A stretch of DNA of 52,895 bases from Planctomycetota bacterium. Its GTDB lineage: Bacteria > Planctomycetota > Phycisphaerae > Phycisphaerales > UBA1924. The translations under genes were made by a program, and so were the position numbers. Under the pieces are notes generated by a model, which was not told where the DNA came from, made no database searches, and was given only the letters and a program-made list of their open reading frames with translations. Where the stretch lies: NCBI GenBank assembly GCA_003696675.1, contig RFGH01000226.1, positions 1 through 52,895 on the forward strand, given 5' to 3'. This document shows, in pieces, positions 28,256 to 37,276 of this stretch (within the stretch, counting starts at the first letter, position 1; every line of letters begins with the position of its first letter).

Positions 28256-29503
28256 TTACGGGCAGCCCGCGTTGTATGAGGCGATGTAGGCCTGGATGTC
28301 GAAGATGTTCCAGACGCCGAACGGGGCGGCCAGGTCGGCCGCAGGGTCCTGAGCGTTGTACAGCGCGATATAGGCCTGGATATCAAAGATGTTCAGCACG
28401 CCGACCGGGGGAGCGAGATCGGCGGGGCACACCGGGCCTGAACCGGGGCTGTAGAGAATCATGTAGAACTGAGCGAACACCGGGTTGAACACGGCCGGAT
28501 CGCTCGAGCAGTTGATCCCGCCGTACCAGAATGTGCCCAGCGGCTCGAACACGCCGTCGTCGTCGAGATCGGTGAAGATATCGAAAGCGTCTTCGGCACC
28601 CGTCCCGTTCGGCACGCCGGGCGTGACATCGAAGGTCCATGTCCCGTCGCCGTTGTCGGTCACGGTGCCGTCCGGGGCGGCCAGAGACCATCCGTTGAGC
28701 GCCTGATCGGCCACATCGCCGTCGAGCACCCCATCGCTGTCCCAGTCGAATGTGCCGGGCTGGACGAACTGCAATGCATAGGAGAACTCGGCCAATCCGT
28801 CCGAGTCCTGATCCACGCCGGCGAGCGGATTGAAGATGGACGCGGTGGAGGATGAGTCCGTGTCTCCGATCTCGAACGCCAGCGAAGACGAGAAGGACGA
28901 CGCGAGATCGATGGTCGCTGTGTAGACGGTCGCCGTGTTGGGATCGATCGGACCCGTCTGGCCAGGCAGATCGAACAGACCGATACCGACGAGACCCTGG
29001 CGCGTGGCGCTGGAATCAAACCCGTTGTCGCCGTCAAACCAGGCCCAGAATCCGCCGAACCCGGGCACGCCGTCTCCGAGCCCGTCGCCGTCGAGATCGA
29101 CATCCGGCGACTGGGTCGCCCAGGTGATGCCGACGCAGTCGATCACGGTGTCGAAGGGCAGGTCGCCCCAGTCCAGGAAGATCAGGCCGGTGGCCGTGGA
29201 GGTGAAGCAGGTCGTGCAGTTCGGCGTGTCCATGACGCCGAAGAAGCCCCCGGTTTGACCGAAACCAGCGCAGGGGAGGTCATTCGCGCATATCCAGACC
29301 TCGCTCCCCGCGTCCGATGCCGGGCGTGCCCCGCCGTCGAGCAGTGTCGCGACCTTCTCGCCGGTCGCGATGTTGTAGTAGATGTGGGCCACATGATTCG
29401 ACTTCAGGGTGGCCCGGCCCGACAGCTCGGGCTGGCCCGCGCTGGCGGTTCCGGCGACGGCGGCCAATGCCGCCGAGGTCAGGATGCTGATGTTCCGATG
29501 CAT
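28256..29503 (-). CDS. Secreted protein with two C-terminal GC-type dockerin repeats
   Basis: 415 residues. A signal peptide (SILTSAALAAVAGTASA) precedes a beta-rich exported body with Cys pairs (ICANDLPCAG, NCTTCF) and Asp-rich calcium-like loops (DVDLDGDGLGDG, DWDSDGVLDGD, DLDDDGVFEP). The C-terminus has two tandem units, PADLAPPVGVLNIFDIQAYI and AADLAAPFGVWNIFDIQAYI, each followed by a YN turn, ending NAGCP. Phycisphaerales exported proteins share such ends, called GC-type dockerin-like, and presumably dock or anchor through them. Start ATG 29503 is fixed by GAAGGAGA and the signal peptide. The upstream leader is unusual (terminator and 15-codon ORF). A decayed relative lies immediately downstream. 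Confidence 0.85.
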   Translation of the reverse strand: MHRNISILTSAALAAVAGTASAGQPELSGRATLKSNHVAHIYYNIATGEKVATLLDGGARPASDAGSEVWICANDLPCAGFGQTGGFFGVMDTPNCTTCFTSTATGLIFLDWGDLPFDTVIDCVGITWATQSPDVDLDGDGLGDGVPGFGGFWAWFDGDNGFDSSATRQGLVGIGLFDLPGQTGPIDPNTATVYTATIDLASSFSSSLAFEIGDTDSSSTASIFNPLAGVDQDSDGLAEFSYALQFVQPGTFDWDSDGVLDGDVADQALNGWSLAAPDGTVTDNGDGTWTFDVTPGVPNGTGAEDAFDIFTDLDDDGVFEPLGTFWYGGINCSSDPAVFNPVFAQFYMILYSPGSGPVCPADLAPPVGVLNIFDIQAYIALYNAQDPAADLAAPFGVWNIFDIQAYIASYNAGCP

Positions 29504-29537
29504 GCTTTTCTCCTTCGTGAAAGGAAATGGAAAAACG

Positions 29538-29573
29538 AAAAAACGCGCGCCGAGCGACAGGCCCGGACGCGCG
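29538..29573 (-). terminator. Terminator/attenuator in the dockerin-gene leader
   Basis: On the minus strand CGCGCG(T)CCG pairs with CGGCGCGCG, giving nine pairs with a bulged T, and is followed at once by TTTTTT. It sits after the 15-codon ORF and only 35 bases before the ATG of the dockerin-type gene, with no room for another promoter. Either the leader is attenuated or the mini-ORF is a separate short transcript. Confidence 0.6.
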
Positions 29574-29598
29574 CCTTGTGGGGGCTTGGGTCCGGGCG

Positions 29599-29646
29599 TC
29601 AATCGACGACGCGGGTCGTTCTCAGGGTCTTGGCTTTGGTCTTCAT
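29599..29646 (-). CDS. 15-codon leader or mini-protein ORF
   Basis: The product is MKTKAKTLRTTRVVD, strongly basic. GGAGG stands six bases before the ATG, a far better ribosome site than chance ORFs here have. The stop is 26 bases before the terminator hairpin at 29538-29573. It has no helix or domain. It could be a regulatory leader peptide for the dockerin-type gene downstream or an independent tiny protein. The family is not recognised. Confidence 0.45.
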   Translation of the reverse strand: MKTKAKTLRTTRVVD

Positions 29647-29828
29647 CTGCGGCCTCCATCCCCGAAGCTGGGGACCGCGACGGCTCCCCCACCCCACGCC
29701 GACGCGGGCCCCGATCTCCATCTCCCGTCGGGGGCCGGCCGTCGCCCTTTGGCACCGCGCCCCCGGGGGAGGTCCCGCAACCCTTCAGGAGGAGTCCGGG
29801 AGGCCCGGCTGGGAGCCGGGCTTACCAG
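29647..29828 (-). other. Structured GC-rich leader, no gene
   Basis: The leader holds a strong hairpin near 29802-29821 (GCCCGGCT / AGCCGGGC around a three-base loop) and a second pairing GGCCCCGAT / GTCGGGGGCC at about 29706-29740. I compared it by eye with known riboswitch signatures (cobalamin, glycine, fluoride, c-di-GMP-I) and found no match. Confidence 0.35.
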
Positions 29829-29871
29829 AGCATACAGCACTTTCTGGAAATGTGTTGCCGCTTTCCAGAAA
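29829..29871 (-). promoter_or_regulatory. Candidate promoter with a long operator dyad
   Basis: TATGCT on the minus strand (29834-29829) is a plausible -10. Around its expected -35 position lies a perfect 10+10 inverted repeat, TTTCTGGAAA (29841-29850) and TTTCCAGAAA (29862-29871), whose centres are 21 bp apart, two helical turns. This fits a dimeric regulator covering the promoter of the leader ORF/dockerin-type transcript. The regulator is unknown. Confidence 0.45.
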
Positions 29872-29883
29872 AATGTTCCCAAT

Positions 29884-29907
29884 GAAAATCCCCGCCGATG
29901 GGCGGGG
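29884..29907 (-). terminator. Intrinsic terminator after the MCP gene
   Basis: A perfect stem CCCCGCC / GGCGGGG with loop CATC is followed on the minus strand by ATTTTCATT. It lies 45 bases after the chemotaxis receptor stop. Confidence 0.75.
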
Positions 29908-29951
29908 ACGGTTGGGTGGCGGGACGATGGTTGAGGGGAGAGGGGGGCGTA

Positions 29952-31967
29952 TCAGGTCCTGAACCGTCCGACCAAGGTCCTCAGTCGCTCGGCGCGGCTG
30001 GAGAGCGACTCCATCGCCGCGGCTGATTGAGCCACCTGTTCGTCGAACTTGGCGAAGGACATGGTCACGGCGTTGACATTCTCGGAGATACCGTTGACGG
30101 AGGCGTTCTGCTCCTCCGCGGCCGCCGCGATCGTGGCGATCATTCGGGCGACCTCGCTGGTCGAACGGACGATCCCCTCAAGGCTTTCGCCGGCGCTGGT
30201 GGCTGTTTGCACACCACCTTCAACGGCACCGAGACCGGCGGTGATCTCTTCCACGGCTTCCGAGGTCTTCGCCTGGATCATACGGATCGAATCGGTAACC
30301 TCCTTGGTCGAAGCCGTGGTGCGTTCGGCCAGTTTGCGGACTTCGTCGGCGACGACCGCGAAGCCCCGCCCGTGCTCTCCGGCGCGGGCGGCCTCGATGG
30401 CCGCGTTGAGCGCGAGCAGGTTGGTCTGATCGGCGATGTCATCGATCACGGTGATGATCTGGCCGATCTGGTCCGCGCACTCACTGAGTTCCTTGATGGT
30501 CGCGGCTCCACGCTGGACGGACTCACTGACGAGCCGGATGCTCTCGATGGTCTGCGACACCATCTGTCCGCCGGTGCTCGCGGCATCGCCGGATCCCTCG
30601 GCCGACTGGGCCGCCGTAGACGCCTGCTGGGCGACGCTGGACACGGTGTCGGACATCTCGTCCATCATGGAGCTGATCTCCATGACGCGCTGCCGCTGAA
30701 TCGAGACTGACTCAGAAATCGATTGCGTCGAGGACGCGGTCTGGGTGGACGCGGCTGCGAGATCTTCGCTGGCCGCCCCGACCTCCCGCACCACGGTGCG
30801 GATGTTGTCCGCGAAGGCATTGAAGTATCGCCCGAGTTCGCCGATTTCATCGTTGCTGTCGTCCTTGACGCGGGCGGTCAGGTCGCCTTCTCCCTCAGCG
30901 ATGTCCTTCATTCGCTGGCTCAGCTGCCGGATGGGTCCGACGACGCCGCGGACCGTGAAGAATCCCGCCACGATGGCGAATGCGGTTCCGAGGACCATGC
31001 CGAGCACGGCAGCACCCCGCGCGAAGCTCTTTGTCGCCGCGATCGCGTCCGCTTGCCCCTCAACCGCACCGTCTCCGGCTTCTTCAACTTGCGTGACCAC
31101 TTCACCAAGTTCCGCCGAAGCGATCGTGAAGGCATGCTTCTCACGATCAAGCCGGTCGAACGCGGCGATCAGCGAGTCCATCAGCGCGATGTGCTTGTCG
31201 AATGCGTTGCGATAGAGCGAAGCGAGCGTACCGGATCCGAGTGTCGGATCCACGGGCTGCACATCGAATCTACCTGTGTCGAGCATCTCCGACATGGCTT
31301 CCTCATGGAAGGACCGCGCCGCGGACAACGCGGCGTCCGCCTCGGCCCGATTCGCTCCGCTCAGCAGCCGCTGAAGATGGTAGAGCTGGGAGAGATGGCC
31401 GATGCTCGATTCCATCCCGCCGTCCGCTGCAGCCCAAAGCTGGTTCAGGCCGCCGGCCCAGGTGACCGCTTCTTCCGGGTTCTCCTCCAAAGTCTCAACG
31501 GCCCCATCACCCACCTCCTCGAGCGCCTCCCCGAGTCGGACAAACTGAGATGTGTGCTCCTCGAACGCCATCTTGGACGCTTCAAAGTCGGCTTTCGCCG
31601 CGATGAGGGACGACAAGCATGCCTGATATCGTTGCCATTGCTCTTGGAACTCTCGCCCGATCGATTCGTCCATCAATCCCGCATGGGTCATGCGATCGAA
31701 GGCCTGCTGGGCAGCGTCGCCAGCGGTGGCGATGTCACAGGTCGTGACCTGGTCACTCCCGGCGAGATACATCTGCGCGAGCCCGAACTGAGTCCGCATC
31801 TCGATCGTTCCCTCCATCGCTCCGTCGGCCGTAGACCAGGCCGGTCCGGAGAGATAGTCGATGGAGTCGGACAGCCGCCCGCTGGCGATGAGGCCCGTGA
31901 CACCCGTGACGCCGATGATCGCCACCAGGCATCCGAACGCGCCAATGATCTTGGTTGATACTTTCAC
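29952..31967 (-). CDS. Methyl-accepting chemotaxis protein
   Basis: A 671-residue transmembrane receptor. TM1 is about 7-28, followed by a large helical periplasmic sensor of about 285 residues, then TM2 about 317-341. HAMP lies at about 341-393 ([20 protein letters not shown]). The cytoplasmic coiled coil has the conserved hairpin tip [20 protein letters not shown], then [18 protein letters not shown] (about 514-548). Gln/Glu-rich methylation segments flank it. There is no CheR-binding pentapeptide at the C-terminus. The GTG start at 31967 is chosen because it begins directly with the signal anchor and follows GAGGAACGAGG. It begins 16 bases after the porin gene, so the two are co-transcribed. 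The ligand is unknown. Confidence 0.95.
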   Translation of the reverse strand: MKVSTKIIGAFGCLVAIIGVTGVTGLIASGRLSDSIDYLSGPAWSTADGAMEGTIEMRTQFGLAQMYLAGSDQVTTCDIATAGDAAQQAFDRMTHAGLMDESIGREFQEQWQRYQACLSSLIAAKADFEASKMAFEEHTSQFVRLGEALEEVGDGAVETLEENPEEAVTWAGGLNQLWAAADGGMESSIGHLSQLYHLQRLLSGANRAEADAALSAARSFHEEAMSEMLDTGRFDVQPVDPTLGSGTLASLYRNAFDKHIALMDSLIAAFDRLDREKHAFTIASAELGEVVTQVEEAGDGAVEGQADAIAATKSFARGAAVLGMVLGTAFAIVAGFFTVRGVVGPIRQLSQRMKDIAEGEGDLTARVKDDSNDEIGELGRYFNAFADNIRTVVREVGAASEDLAAASTQTASSTQSISESVSIQRQRVMEISSMMDEMSDTVSSVAQQASTAAQSAEGSGDAASTGGQMVSQTIESIRLVSESVQRGAATIKELSECADQIGQIITVIDDIADQTNLLALNAAIEAARAGEHGRGFAVVADEVRKLAERTTASTKEVTDSIRMIQAKTSEAVEEITAGLGAVEGGVQTATSAGESLEGIVRSTSEVARMIATIAAAAEEQNASVNGISENVNAVTMSFAKFDEQVAQSAAAMESLSSRAERLRTLVGRFRT

Positions 31968-31983
31968 GCCTCGTTCCTCTTGA

Positions 31984-33341
31984 TCAGAACACCAGCTCAA
32001 CGCGCACGCCCGCGACCAAAGCGTCATCCAGCGTTGGGTCACCATTAGGATTGAAAATGAACTGCAGGTCCGGCTTGATCGCGAAGAACGGCGTGGCCTG
32101 GAAGCGGTAGAACACCTCCAGAACCGTTTCATCGCCCGCGTATCCCGCCGGATCGCTCAGCACGACATGGGACACATACACACCGGCCGCGTCCGCCGAT
32201 CGGGCCTCGCAAGGCCCCCACCACGCCAATCCACCGCCGAAGTGCAGCTCTGCGTCGCTGACCTCCTCGTCCGCCCAGCCGAACTGCGCGAACAGATCGA
32301 TGCCGCGATCGTCACCCGCCGACCATACCCGGTGCTCGGCCATGGCATAGAAGCCCGTGGAACCGTCTTCGGTCCCGCCGGAGAACCGAGCGAAATCGCC
32401 CGTGTGATGCCACACGCCCAGCCCCGCACGCCCCCCGTCCCAATATACATTGGCCTCGCCCAGCCACACATAGTCGTTCGAGCGGTCGTCATTGAAGAAG
32501 GTGCCCGGGCCGAGATCGCCCGTCGTGATCCCGTCCACCGTCGCCGCCCCGTCCATGAAGCCGCCGGTGATCGAGAGCCACTCGGCAGGCGACCACGAAA
32601 CCACCAGACCCATCGATGGATCCGGATAGCTCGGCAGCGGAAGCAGCGTGGGTGAGAACCCGGCCGATGAGTTGATAAACTCGCCCGCGGCATCCACGAA
32701 GCCGAACTCGGAGTTGGCCTCAATCTTGCCGAACTTGAAACGCAGCGAACCATCGAACAGCACCTGCTCGAACCACAGTTCGGCGAGCTGCGTCCTGTTG
32801 TCGGCCTCGATGTTCGAAGCCCCCTGGAAGTCGCCGGCATCGGCGCTCAGGCTGTCGCCGTCGATCCAGTAGAAATCCGCGAACACGGTGCCGCCGTTCC
32901 ATCCGAAGGCGGCGTCCAGATCCAGGGTCGCGTTGACATCCAGCAAGGTGCGGGTCGTCCAGTTCCGATCAACGCCGCCGTCGATCACGCCGAACCACTC
33001 GCCCACGAACGATGCCTCGAAGGTCAGCCCGCTGCTTTCGAGTTGAGTCCGGAGCCCGCCCCAGTCCCCAGTCACCCGCTCCCACTCCCACCAGGAGCCG
33101 GCATCGGCGGGCGCGCCGTCGGCCGCAGCTTCTGTCTCTGCCGTTGCGCTTTCGGCTCAGGGCTTTCGCTCGGGGCGGTCCGCTTGTCGCGACCCGGCAA
33201 GTTCTGCGGCCCGACGAAGTCCGCCGACTCCGAACCACCCACCTCAGCGAGCGGCTGCGCGGCAGCAGTTGCGGGCAATCCAGCGGCTATCCCGGTGTAC
33301 AGACAAACATGCAGAACGGTTGGCATTCGTCGGTGGTGCAT
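31984..33341 (-). pseudogene. OprB-like carbohydrate porin, frameshifted
   Basis: The N-terminal part (from ATG 33341) has a signal peptide ending ATAAAQ and a low-complexity linker. The rest, in the neighbouring frame, begins SATAETEAAADGAPADAGSW, then WEWERVTGDWGGLRTQLESS, the characteristic start of OprB/carbohydrate-selective porins, and continues as a beta-barrel ending [10 protein letters not shown] with a C-terminal Phe. The frames join at about 33130-33165 only if one base is added. Otherwise the first frame ends at 33072 and the barrel lacks a signal peptide. So this is either a single-base deletion in the organism or an assembly error. It would form an outer-membrane sugar channel and leads the MCP gene by 16 bases. 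Confidence 0.75.
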
Positions 33342-33502
33342 CGTGGTGCCCCTTTCCGGGTGTACGATCGACCGAAGCTATCCGAGACTGGGGTCTAACC
33401 ACCAGAAGCCACAGTTCTGCGGCGCGATACTTCCATGCTTAACGCGGCAGGCGCGACACCGCTCATCCCTATCGCGGGCTCCCGACCTAGCATCATCCAG
33501 CG

Positions 33503-33576
33503 GCGCTCGTAGCTCAGCCGGATAGAGCGGCGGTTTCCTAAACCGCAGGTCGGAGGTTCGAGCCCTCCCGGGCGCG
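33503..33576 (+). tRNA. tRNA-Arg (anticodon CCT)
   Basis: A complete cloverleaf: acceptor GCGCTCG / CGGGCGC, D-arm GCTC..GAGC, anticodon stem GCGGT / ACCGC around loop TTCCTAA with anticodon CCT (reads AGG), and a T-arm with GGTTCGAGCC. The discriminator is G and CCA is not encoded. Confidence 0.95.
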
Positions 33577-33691
33577 TTGAATCAGACATATAGCTCCCTT
33601 TTGTCTTGACTCTCCCCGTACAAACGGACCCGCACCCGAACGGCATGACGAACCCTGTCCGACCGCCGGGCTCCATACCCTTCCGGAGCGC

Positions 33692-34612
33692 ATGGGTCTG
33701 ACCTCTCCCTATCCGCCCGACCGCGGGCATGTGCTGACCGAGCAGCGATTGGCCGCTTCAGAGCGTCTCGATCTGATGGACACGCCGGACATCCTCCGGG
33801 CCATCTCTGACGCGGACCACGAGGTCGCACCCGCCGTCGCCCGAGAGCTGCTCCACATCGCGGCGTTCGTCGACCTCGTTCACCCCCGGCTGGCCCGCGG
33901 CGGGAGGCTGATCTATCTCGGCGCCGGGACCTCCGGACGGCTCGGCGTCCTCGACGCCTCCGAGTGCCCCCCCACCTTCCAGACCGACCCCAGCACCGTG
34001 ATCGGGCTGATCGCAGGCGGCGATGCCGCCCTGCGCCGATCGAGCGAGCATCGGGAGGACGAACCGCACGGGGCCCATCCCGAACTGGATCGCCTGGCCG
34101 TCGGACCGGACGACGCCGTGCTGGGCATCGCCGCGGGCGGCACCACACCCTATGTGCTCGGAGGCGTCGAGCACGCCCACGCACGCGGTGCGGCGACCGG
34201 GCTGCTCGTCTGTACGCCGATGGATCGCCCGGCGTGGTGCGACGCGCTTATCAGCGTCAAGTCCGGGCCCGAGGTGGTCACCGGCTCGACCCGCATGAAG
34301 GCCGGAACCGCCACGAAGATGGTCCTCAACATGATCAGCACGGCCTCGATGGTCCGGCTCAACAAGACCTACGGCGGCCTGATGGTCGATCTGCGGGCCA
34401 CCAACGACAAACTCCGTGACCGCGCCGCCCGCATCGTCTCCGCCGTGTGTGGGGTGGACCGCGATACCGCGTTCACCCTGCTGGACCGCGCGGGAGGACA
34501 CGCAAAGGTGGCCGCGGTGATGGGGACACGCGGGATCGATCGGGCCGCTGCCGAGCAACTGCTCGAACGGCACGGGGGCAGGCTCCGGGACGCCATCGGG
34601 GGTGAGTCGTGA
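33692..34612 (+). CDS. murQ: N-acetylmuramic acid 6-phosphate etherase
   Basis: A 306-residue SIS-domain enzyme that cleaves the lactyl ether of MurNAc-6-phosphate to give GlcNAc-6-phosphate and lactate in peptidoglycan recycling. Signatures: GRLIYLGAGTSGRLGVLDAS, then ECPPTF with the first catalytic Glu, the second Glu in RSSEHREDE, SVKSGPEVVTGSTRMKAGTA, and the NDKLRDRAARIV C-terminal region. GGAG lies close to the ATG. The stop overlaps the GTG start of nagZ (GTGA). Recycling of MurNAc from the anhydro or phosphorylated form would need kinases not in this window. Confidence 0.95.
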   Translation: MGLTSPYPPDRGHVLTEQRLAASERLDLMDTPDILRAISDADHEVAPAVARELLHIAAFVDLVHPRLARGGRLIYLGAGTSGRLGVLDASECPPTFQTDPSTVIGLIAGGDAALRRSSEHREDEPHGAHPELDRLAVGPDDAVLGIAAGGTTPYVLGGVEHAHARGAATGLLVCTPMDRPAWCDALISVKSGPEVVTGSTRMKAGTATKMVLNMISTASMVRLNKTYGGLMVDLRATNDKLRDRAARIVSAVCGVDRDTAFTLLDRAGGHAKVAAVMGTRGIDRAAAEQLLERHGGRLRDAIGGES

Positions 34613-35661
34613 CCATCGAGTCTCTGTGCGGACGCATCATGATGGTCGGCGTGCGCGGCGGCACGATGGACGATCCTCGCACCATCGAGGATGTGCAGGC
34701 CTGCAAACGCGCCAAAGTCGGAGGCGTGATTCTCTTCGCGACCGACCTCGGCGAAGGCGGCGATCGAAACATCCACCACCCCGAACAACTGCGTCGGCTT
34801 GTCGCCGACATGCGACACGAACTCGGCGCGGACCTGATCGTGTCCATCGATCAGGAGGGCGGGCGGGTCGCGCGTCTGCGCCCAGAGCGGGGATTCGAAC
34901 CGCATGTGTCTGCCGCGTCGTTCGGGCGCATGGACGCCTACAGCCAACGCGCGCAGGCGCGCGCCCAGGCACGCCAACTCGCTTCCCTCGGGATCGATCT
35001 GAACTTCGCGCCGTGCGTAGACCTGCTCATCAACCCGGAAGGACCGGCGATCGGCGCCAAAGATCGGGCGTTCTCCCGCGATCCCGAAGTCGCCGCTCAG
35101 TGCGCACGCATCTGGATCGATGAGCACGATCGCGTGGATGTGCGGTGCTGCATCAAACACTTCCCGGGTCATGGTTCCGCCGAGGACGACACCCACGAAG
35201 GACTCGTCGACCTCACCGATACTTACGACGAGCCGACCGAGCTGAGCGTGTTCGAACGCCTGATCGACGACTACGGCAGTTCGATCGCCGTGATGACAGC
35301 CCACCTCATGCACCGCGGCATCGACACCGACCGCCCCGCCTCCCTCAGCCGTGCCCACACCGGCGGGCTGCTCCGGGCACGCCTCGGCTTCGATGGCGTC
35401 GTGATCACCGACTCGCTCGATATGGGCGCCATCACGCAGCTCTACAGCCAGAGCGATGCGATGGCGTTGGCACTCGACGCGGGGGCGGACATCCTCCTCG
35501 ACGGCGTCAACATGCCCGGCAGGATCCGACCCGCCGCCGCCCTGCCCATGCATCGCGCCCTGGTCGAGCTGGTCACCTCCGGGCGTATCCGCGGCGGAGA
35601 AGAACGGATCGCCCGGAGCGTGGAACGCATCGATGCGCTCTTCCGCACCCAACCCGCCTGA
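34609..35661 (+). CDS. nagZ: Beta-N-acetylhexosaminidase (GH3, NagZ-type)
   Basis: A 350-residue cytoplasmic GH3 glycosidase that releases GlcNAc from muropeptides. Signatures: SIDQEGGRVARL, FAPCVDL, IKHFPGHGSAEDDTH (Lys/His of the substrate loop and the His acting as acid/base in NagZ) and GVVITDSLDMGAI, whose Asp is the nucleophile. No signal peptide is present, which fits cytosolic recycling. GTG start 34609 overlaps the murQ stop by four bases, so synthesis of the two enzymes is coupled. Confidence 0.95.
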   Translation: MTIESLCGRIMMVGVRGGTMDDPRTIEDVQACKRAKVGGVILFATDLGEGGDRNIHHPEQLRRLVADMRHELGADLIVSIDQEGGRVARLRPERGFEPHVSAASFGRMDAYSQRAQARAQARQLASLGIDLNFAPCVDLLINPEGPAIGAKDRAFSRDPEVAAQCARIWIDEHDRVDVRCCIKHFPGHGSAEDDTHEGLVDLTDTYDEPTELSVFERLIDDYGSSIAVMTAHLMHRGIDTDRPASLSRAHTGGLLRARLGFDGVVITDSLDMGAITQLYSQSDAMALALDAGADILLDGVNMPGRIRPAAALPMHRALVELVTSGRIRGGEERIARSVERIDALFRTQPA

Positions 35662-35754
35662 GTCCGCCGTGTTCCGGCGTGGTTCTGGGACGCTGCGGGC
35701 CGGTTTTTCCGCTCCTTCCTGCGATTCCGGTCGCCACGCGCTCCAGTCGGGCGC

Positions 35755-36189
35755 ATGCTCAGGGTGATGGCCCGCCTTCAAGGAAAGATCTCGATCCTCG
35801 GCTTGCTGGCCGTCGGCCTGATGTCGACCGCGTGCACGCAGGAACGCGCCCAGCCGTGGGTCTGGGTGCCCGCGCAGCACGCCGCCCCGTTCCCCGAACC
35901 GCCCCAGCACCGCGCGGCCGTCATCGATGACCACGACCCGTCCGTCGTGGTGTTCGGCACACCGGCATTCATCGCCGACGCTAAAAACGACCACGCCAGA
36001 CGCGACGATCAGATGGGCCTGCACACCGCCGAAGCCCTGCCGAACCGGCTCGGCTGGCCCGAGGCACGACGCCCGAGCCTGAACAGCACACGGTCATTCC
36101 GCAGTTCAACCCAACCGGAACGGTGGGTCTATCCGACCGAGCGTCGGGACTACCACTATCACCGATACACAGGACGCCGGGGCTGGTAG
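35755..36189 (+). CDS. Small lipoprotein, function unknown
   Basis: About 140 residues. A signal with lipobox LMSTAC is followed by a Pro- and His-rich mature part (PWVWVPAQHAAPFPEPPQHR, later RDYHYHRYTGRRGW) and a basic aromatic end. Starts at 35755 and 35767 are equally good. The family is not recognised. It follows nagZ by 93 bases on the same strand, with a weak link to the recycling operon. A bidirectional hairpin follows the stop. Confidence 0.6.
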   Translation: MLRVMARLQGKISILGLLAVGLMSTACTQERAQPWVWVPAQHAAPFPEPPQHRAAVIDDHDPSVVVFGTPAFIADAKNDHARRDDQMGLHTAEALPNRLGWPEARRPSLNSTRSFRSSTQPERWVYPTERRDYHYHRYTGRRGW

Positions 36190-36202
36190 GCTCAAAGCGG
36201 AG

Positions 36203-36233
36203 GAGGCCGGCCCGTACCGCACGGACCGGCCTC
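36203..36233. terminator. Bidirectional hairpin between convergent genes
   Basis: GAGGCCGG pairs with CCGGCCTC, and CCGT with ACGG inside, around a five-base loop. There is one C/A mismatch and no T-run on either side, so termination efficiency is uncertain. Confidence 0.4.
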
Positions 36234-36273
36234 GCACCAACACACGGGCATGCGAATCCGGATCTGACCGCGA

Positions 36274-37203
36274 TCAGTCGTAGAGCGCGGCCGTGGGCGG
36301 CAACTCGACCGCCCGAAGTTCGATGGTCGTCTCGATCCGGAAGTTGGACTGCGTGGTGCGGCGCTCGGCGTGGAAGATGTCCAACCGGTACCGCTTGCCG
36401 TCCTCCAGCCAGGAAAGGCGATCGAGATCGAGGTACTGCTCTTTCTTGGAGTGCAGACCGCCCAGATCAATCACCAACTGCCCGTCGATGAACACCCAGA
36501 CATCGTCGTCGCCGGTGAACTTGAAGGTCTGTCCCGTGCCACGCGAGTAAACAAACTGCGTGCGGACCTCGGTGGTGAAGTGGAAGTTATGACCGGTCGA
36601 TCCATAGTTACCATACAGCTCGCCGTCGATCGGGAAGAAACCACCGATCGACTTGTACGGCTCGTGCGTAGCACTGTCAAAGACATACCGATTCGTTCCG
36701 GGAATCCTCTTCAGAGTGAGTGGCACCACCTTCGAAGCGTTAACGCCCGGAACATCCTTGTACCACTGATCGAACTCCGCGGCGGATGTCAGCCCGTTGC
36801 CGTTTCCGCCGGGCGAGAGCGAACCTTGGGAATCGCCCAACTGCGGATCAAACAACGCCGGCATGATGTTCCGACCGGCAGAATCCTTGAACTCGGAACG
36901 GATGAGGAAGCCGCGGAGGTCCGCAGCGACGGGCACTCCGTCCTCGCCGAGCCGGCTCTGCACCAGACCGACGGTGGTCGATCCGGAATACGCCTGGAAA
37001 TCGTTGTGACCGCCGGCCACGCCCTTTGGCTTGAAGTCGCGGATGACCGCGTCAAGCGAGAGCGTATCAGGCAGGTTGTCGTAGTTGACCGGCTCGCCGT
37101 CGCCGGGCGCGGCCAGAGCGGTTGCCGCACCTGCGATACCCACGAGCCCCGCGGCACAGATCGCGACTTGACGGAGTGAACTGGCAAATGGATTGCAGGA
37201 CAT
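36274..37203 (-). CDS. Fibro-slime domain secreted protein, copy 1
   Basis: 309 residues: signal peptide ([13 protein letters not shown]), then the fibro-slime architecture. It begins [20 protein letters not shown] with [10 protein letters not shown], then a central [20 protein letters not shown] region, [13 protein letters not shown], and [20 protein letters not shown] leading into [20 protein letters not shown], a PA14-like carbohydrate-binding core. The end is [20 protein letters not shown]. The family was named from Dictyostelium spore-coat/slime and Fibrobacter surface proteins and is probably adhesive. A paralogue starts upstream. A stem-loop separates the two. Confidence 0.88.
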   Translation of the reverse strand: MSCNPFASSLRQVAICAAGLVGIAGAATALAAPGDGEPVNYDNLPDTLSLDAVIRDFKPKGVAGGHNDFQAYSGSTTVGLVQSRLGEDGVPVAADLRGFLIRSEFKDSAGRNIMPALFDPQLGDSQGSLSPGGNGNGLTSAAEFDQWYKDVPGVNASKVVPLTLKRIPGTNRYVFDSATHEPYKSIGGFFPIDGELYGNYGSTGHNFHFTTEVRTQFVYSRGTGQTFKFTGDDDVWVFIDGQLVIDLGGLHSKKEQYLDLDRLSWLEDGKRYRLDIFHAERRTTQSNFRIETTIELRAVELPPTAALYD

Positions 37204-37238
37204 GCCTATGCCTTCTCCCGGTGTGTGGTGAATACCGC

Positions 37239-37260
37239 GCGCCAGCGTTCCCGCCGGCGC
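37239..37260 (-). other. Intercistronic stem-loop between fibro-slime genes
   Basis: On the sense strand, a nine-base-pair stem (GCGCCGGCG / CGCTGGCGC with one G-U pair) closes a GGAA tetraloop of the GNRA class. The complementary strand has an A/C mismatch at the same place, so the structure favours the transcript of these two genes. It may set relative expression or mRNA stability. Confidence 0.4.
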
Positions 37261-37276
37261 CCGGGCTTGGTTTCTC

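Noticed and set aside
29504-29755. N-terminal extension of the dockerin-type protein to 29755
   Set aside because: It would remove the signal peptide from the N-terminus and run through the leader terminator and the mini-ORF.
29647-29828. Riboswitch in the dockerin-gene leader
   Set aside because: I found hairpins but none of the conserved cores of cobalamin, glycine, fluoride, SAM or c-di-GMP-I riboswitches. A covariance-model search would decide.
33395-33730. Minus-strand open frame across tRNA-Arg
   Set aside because: Its central residues come from the antisense of the tRNA. tRNA identity is clear and the frame has no ribosome site.
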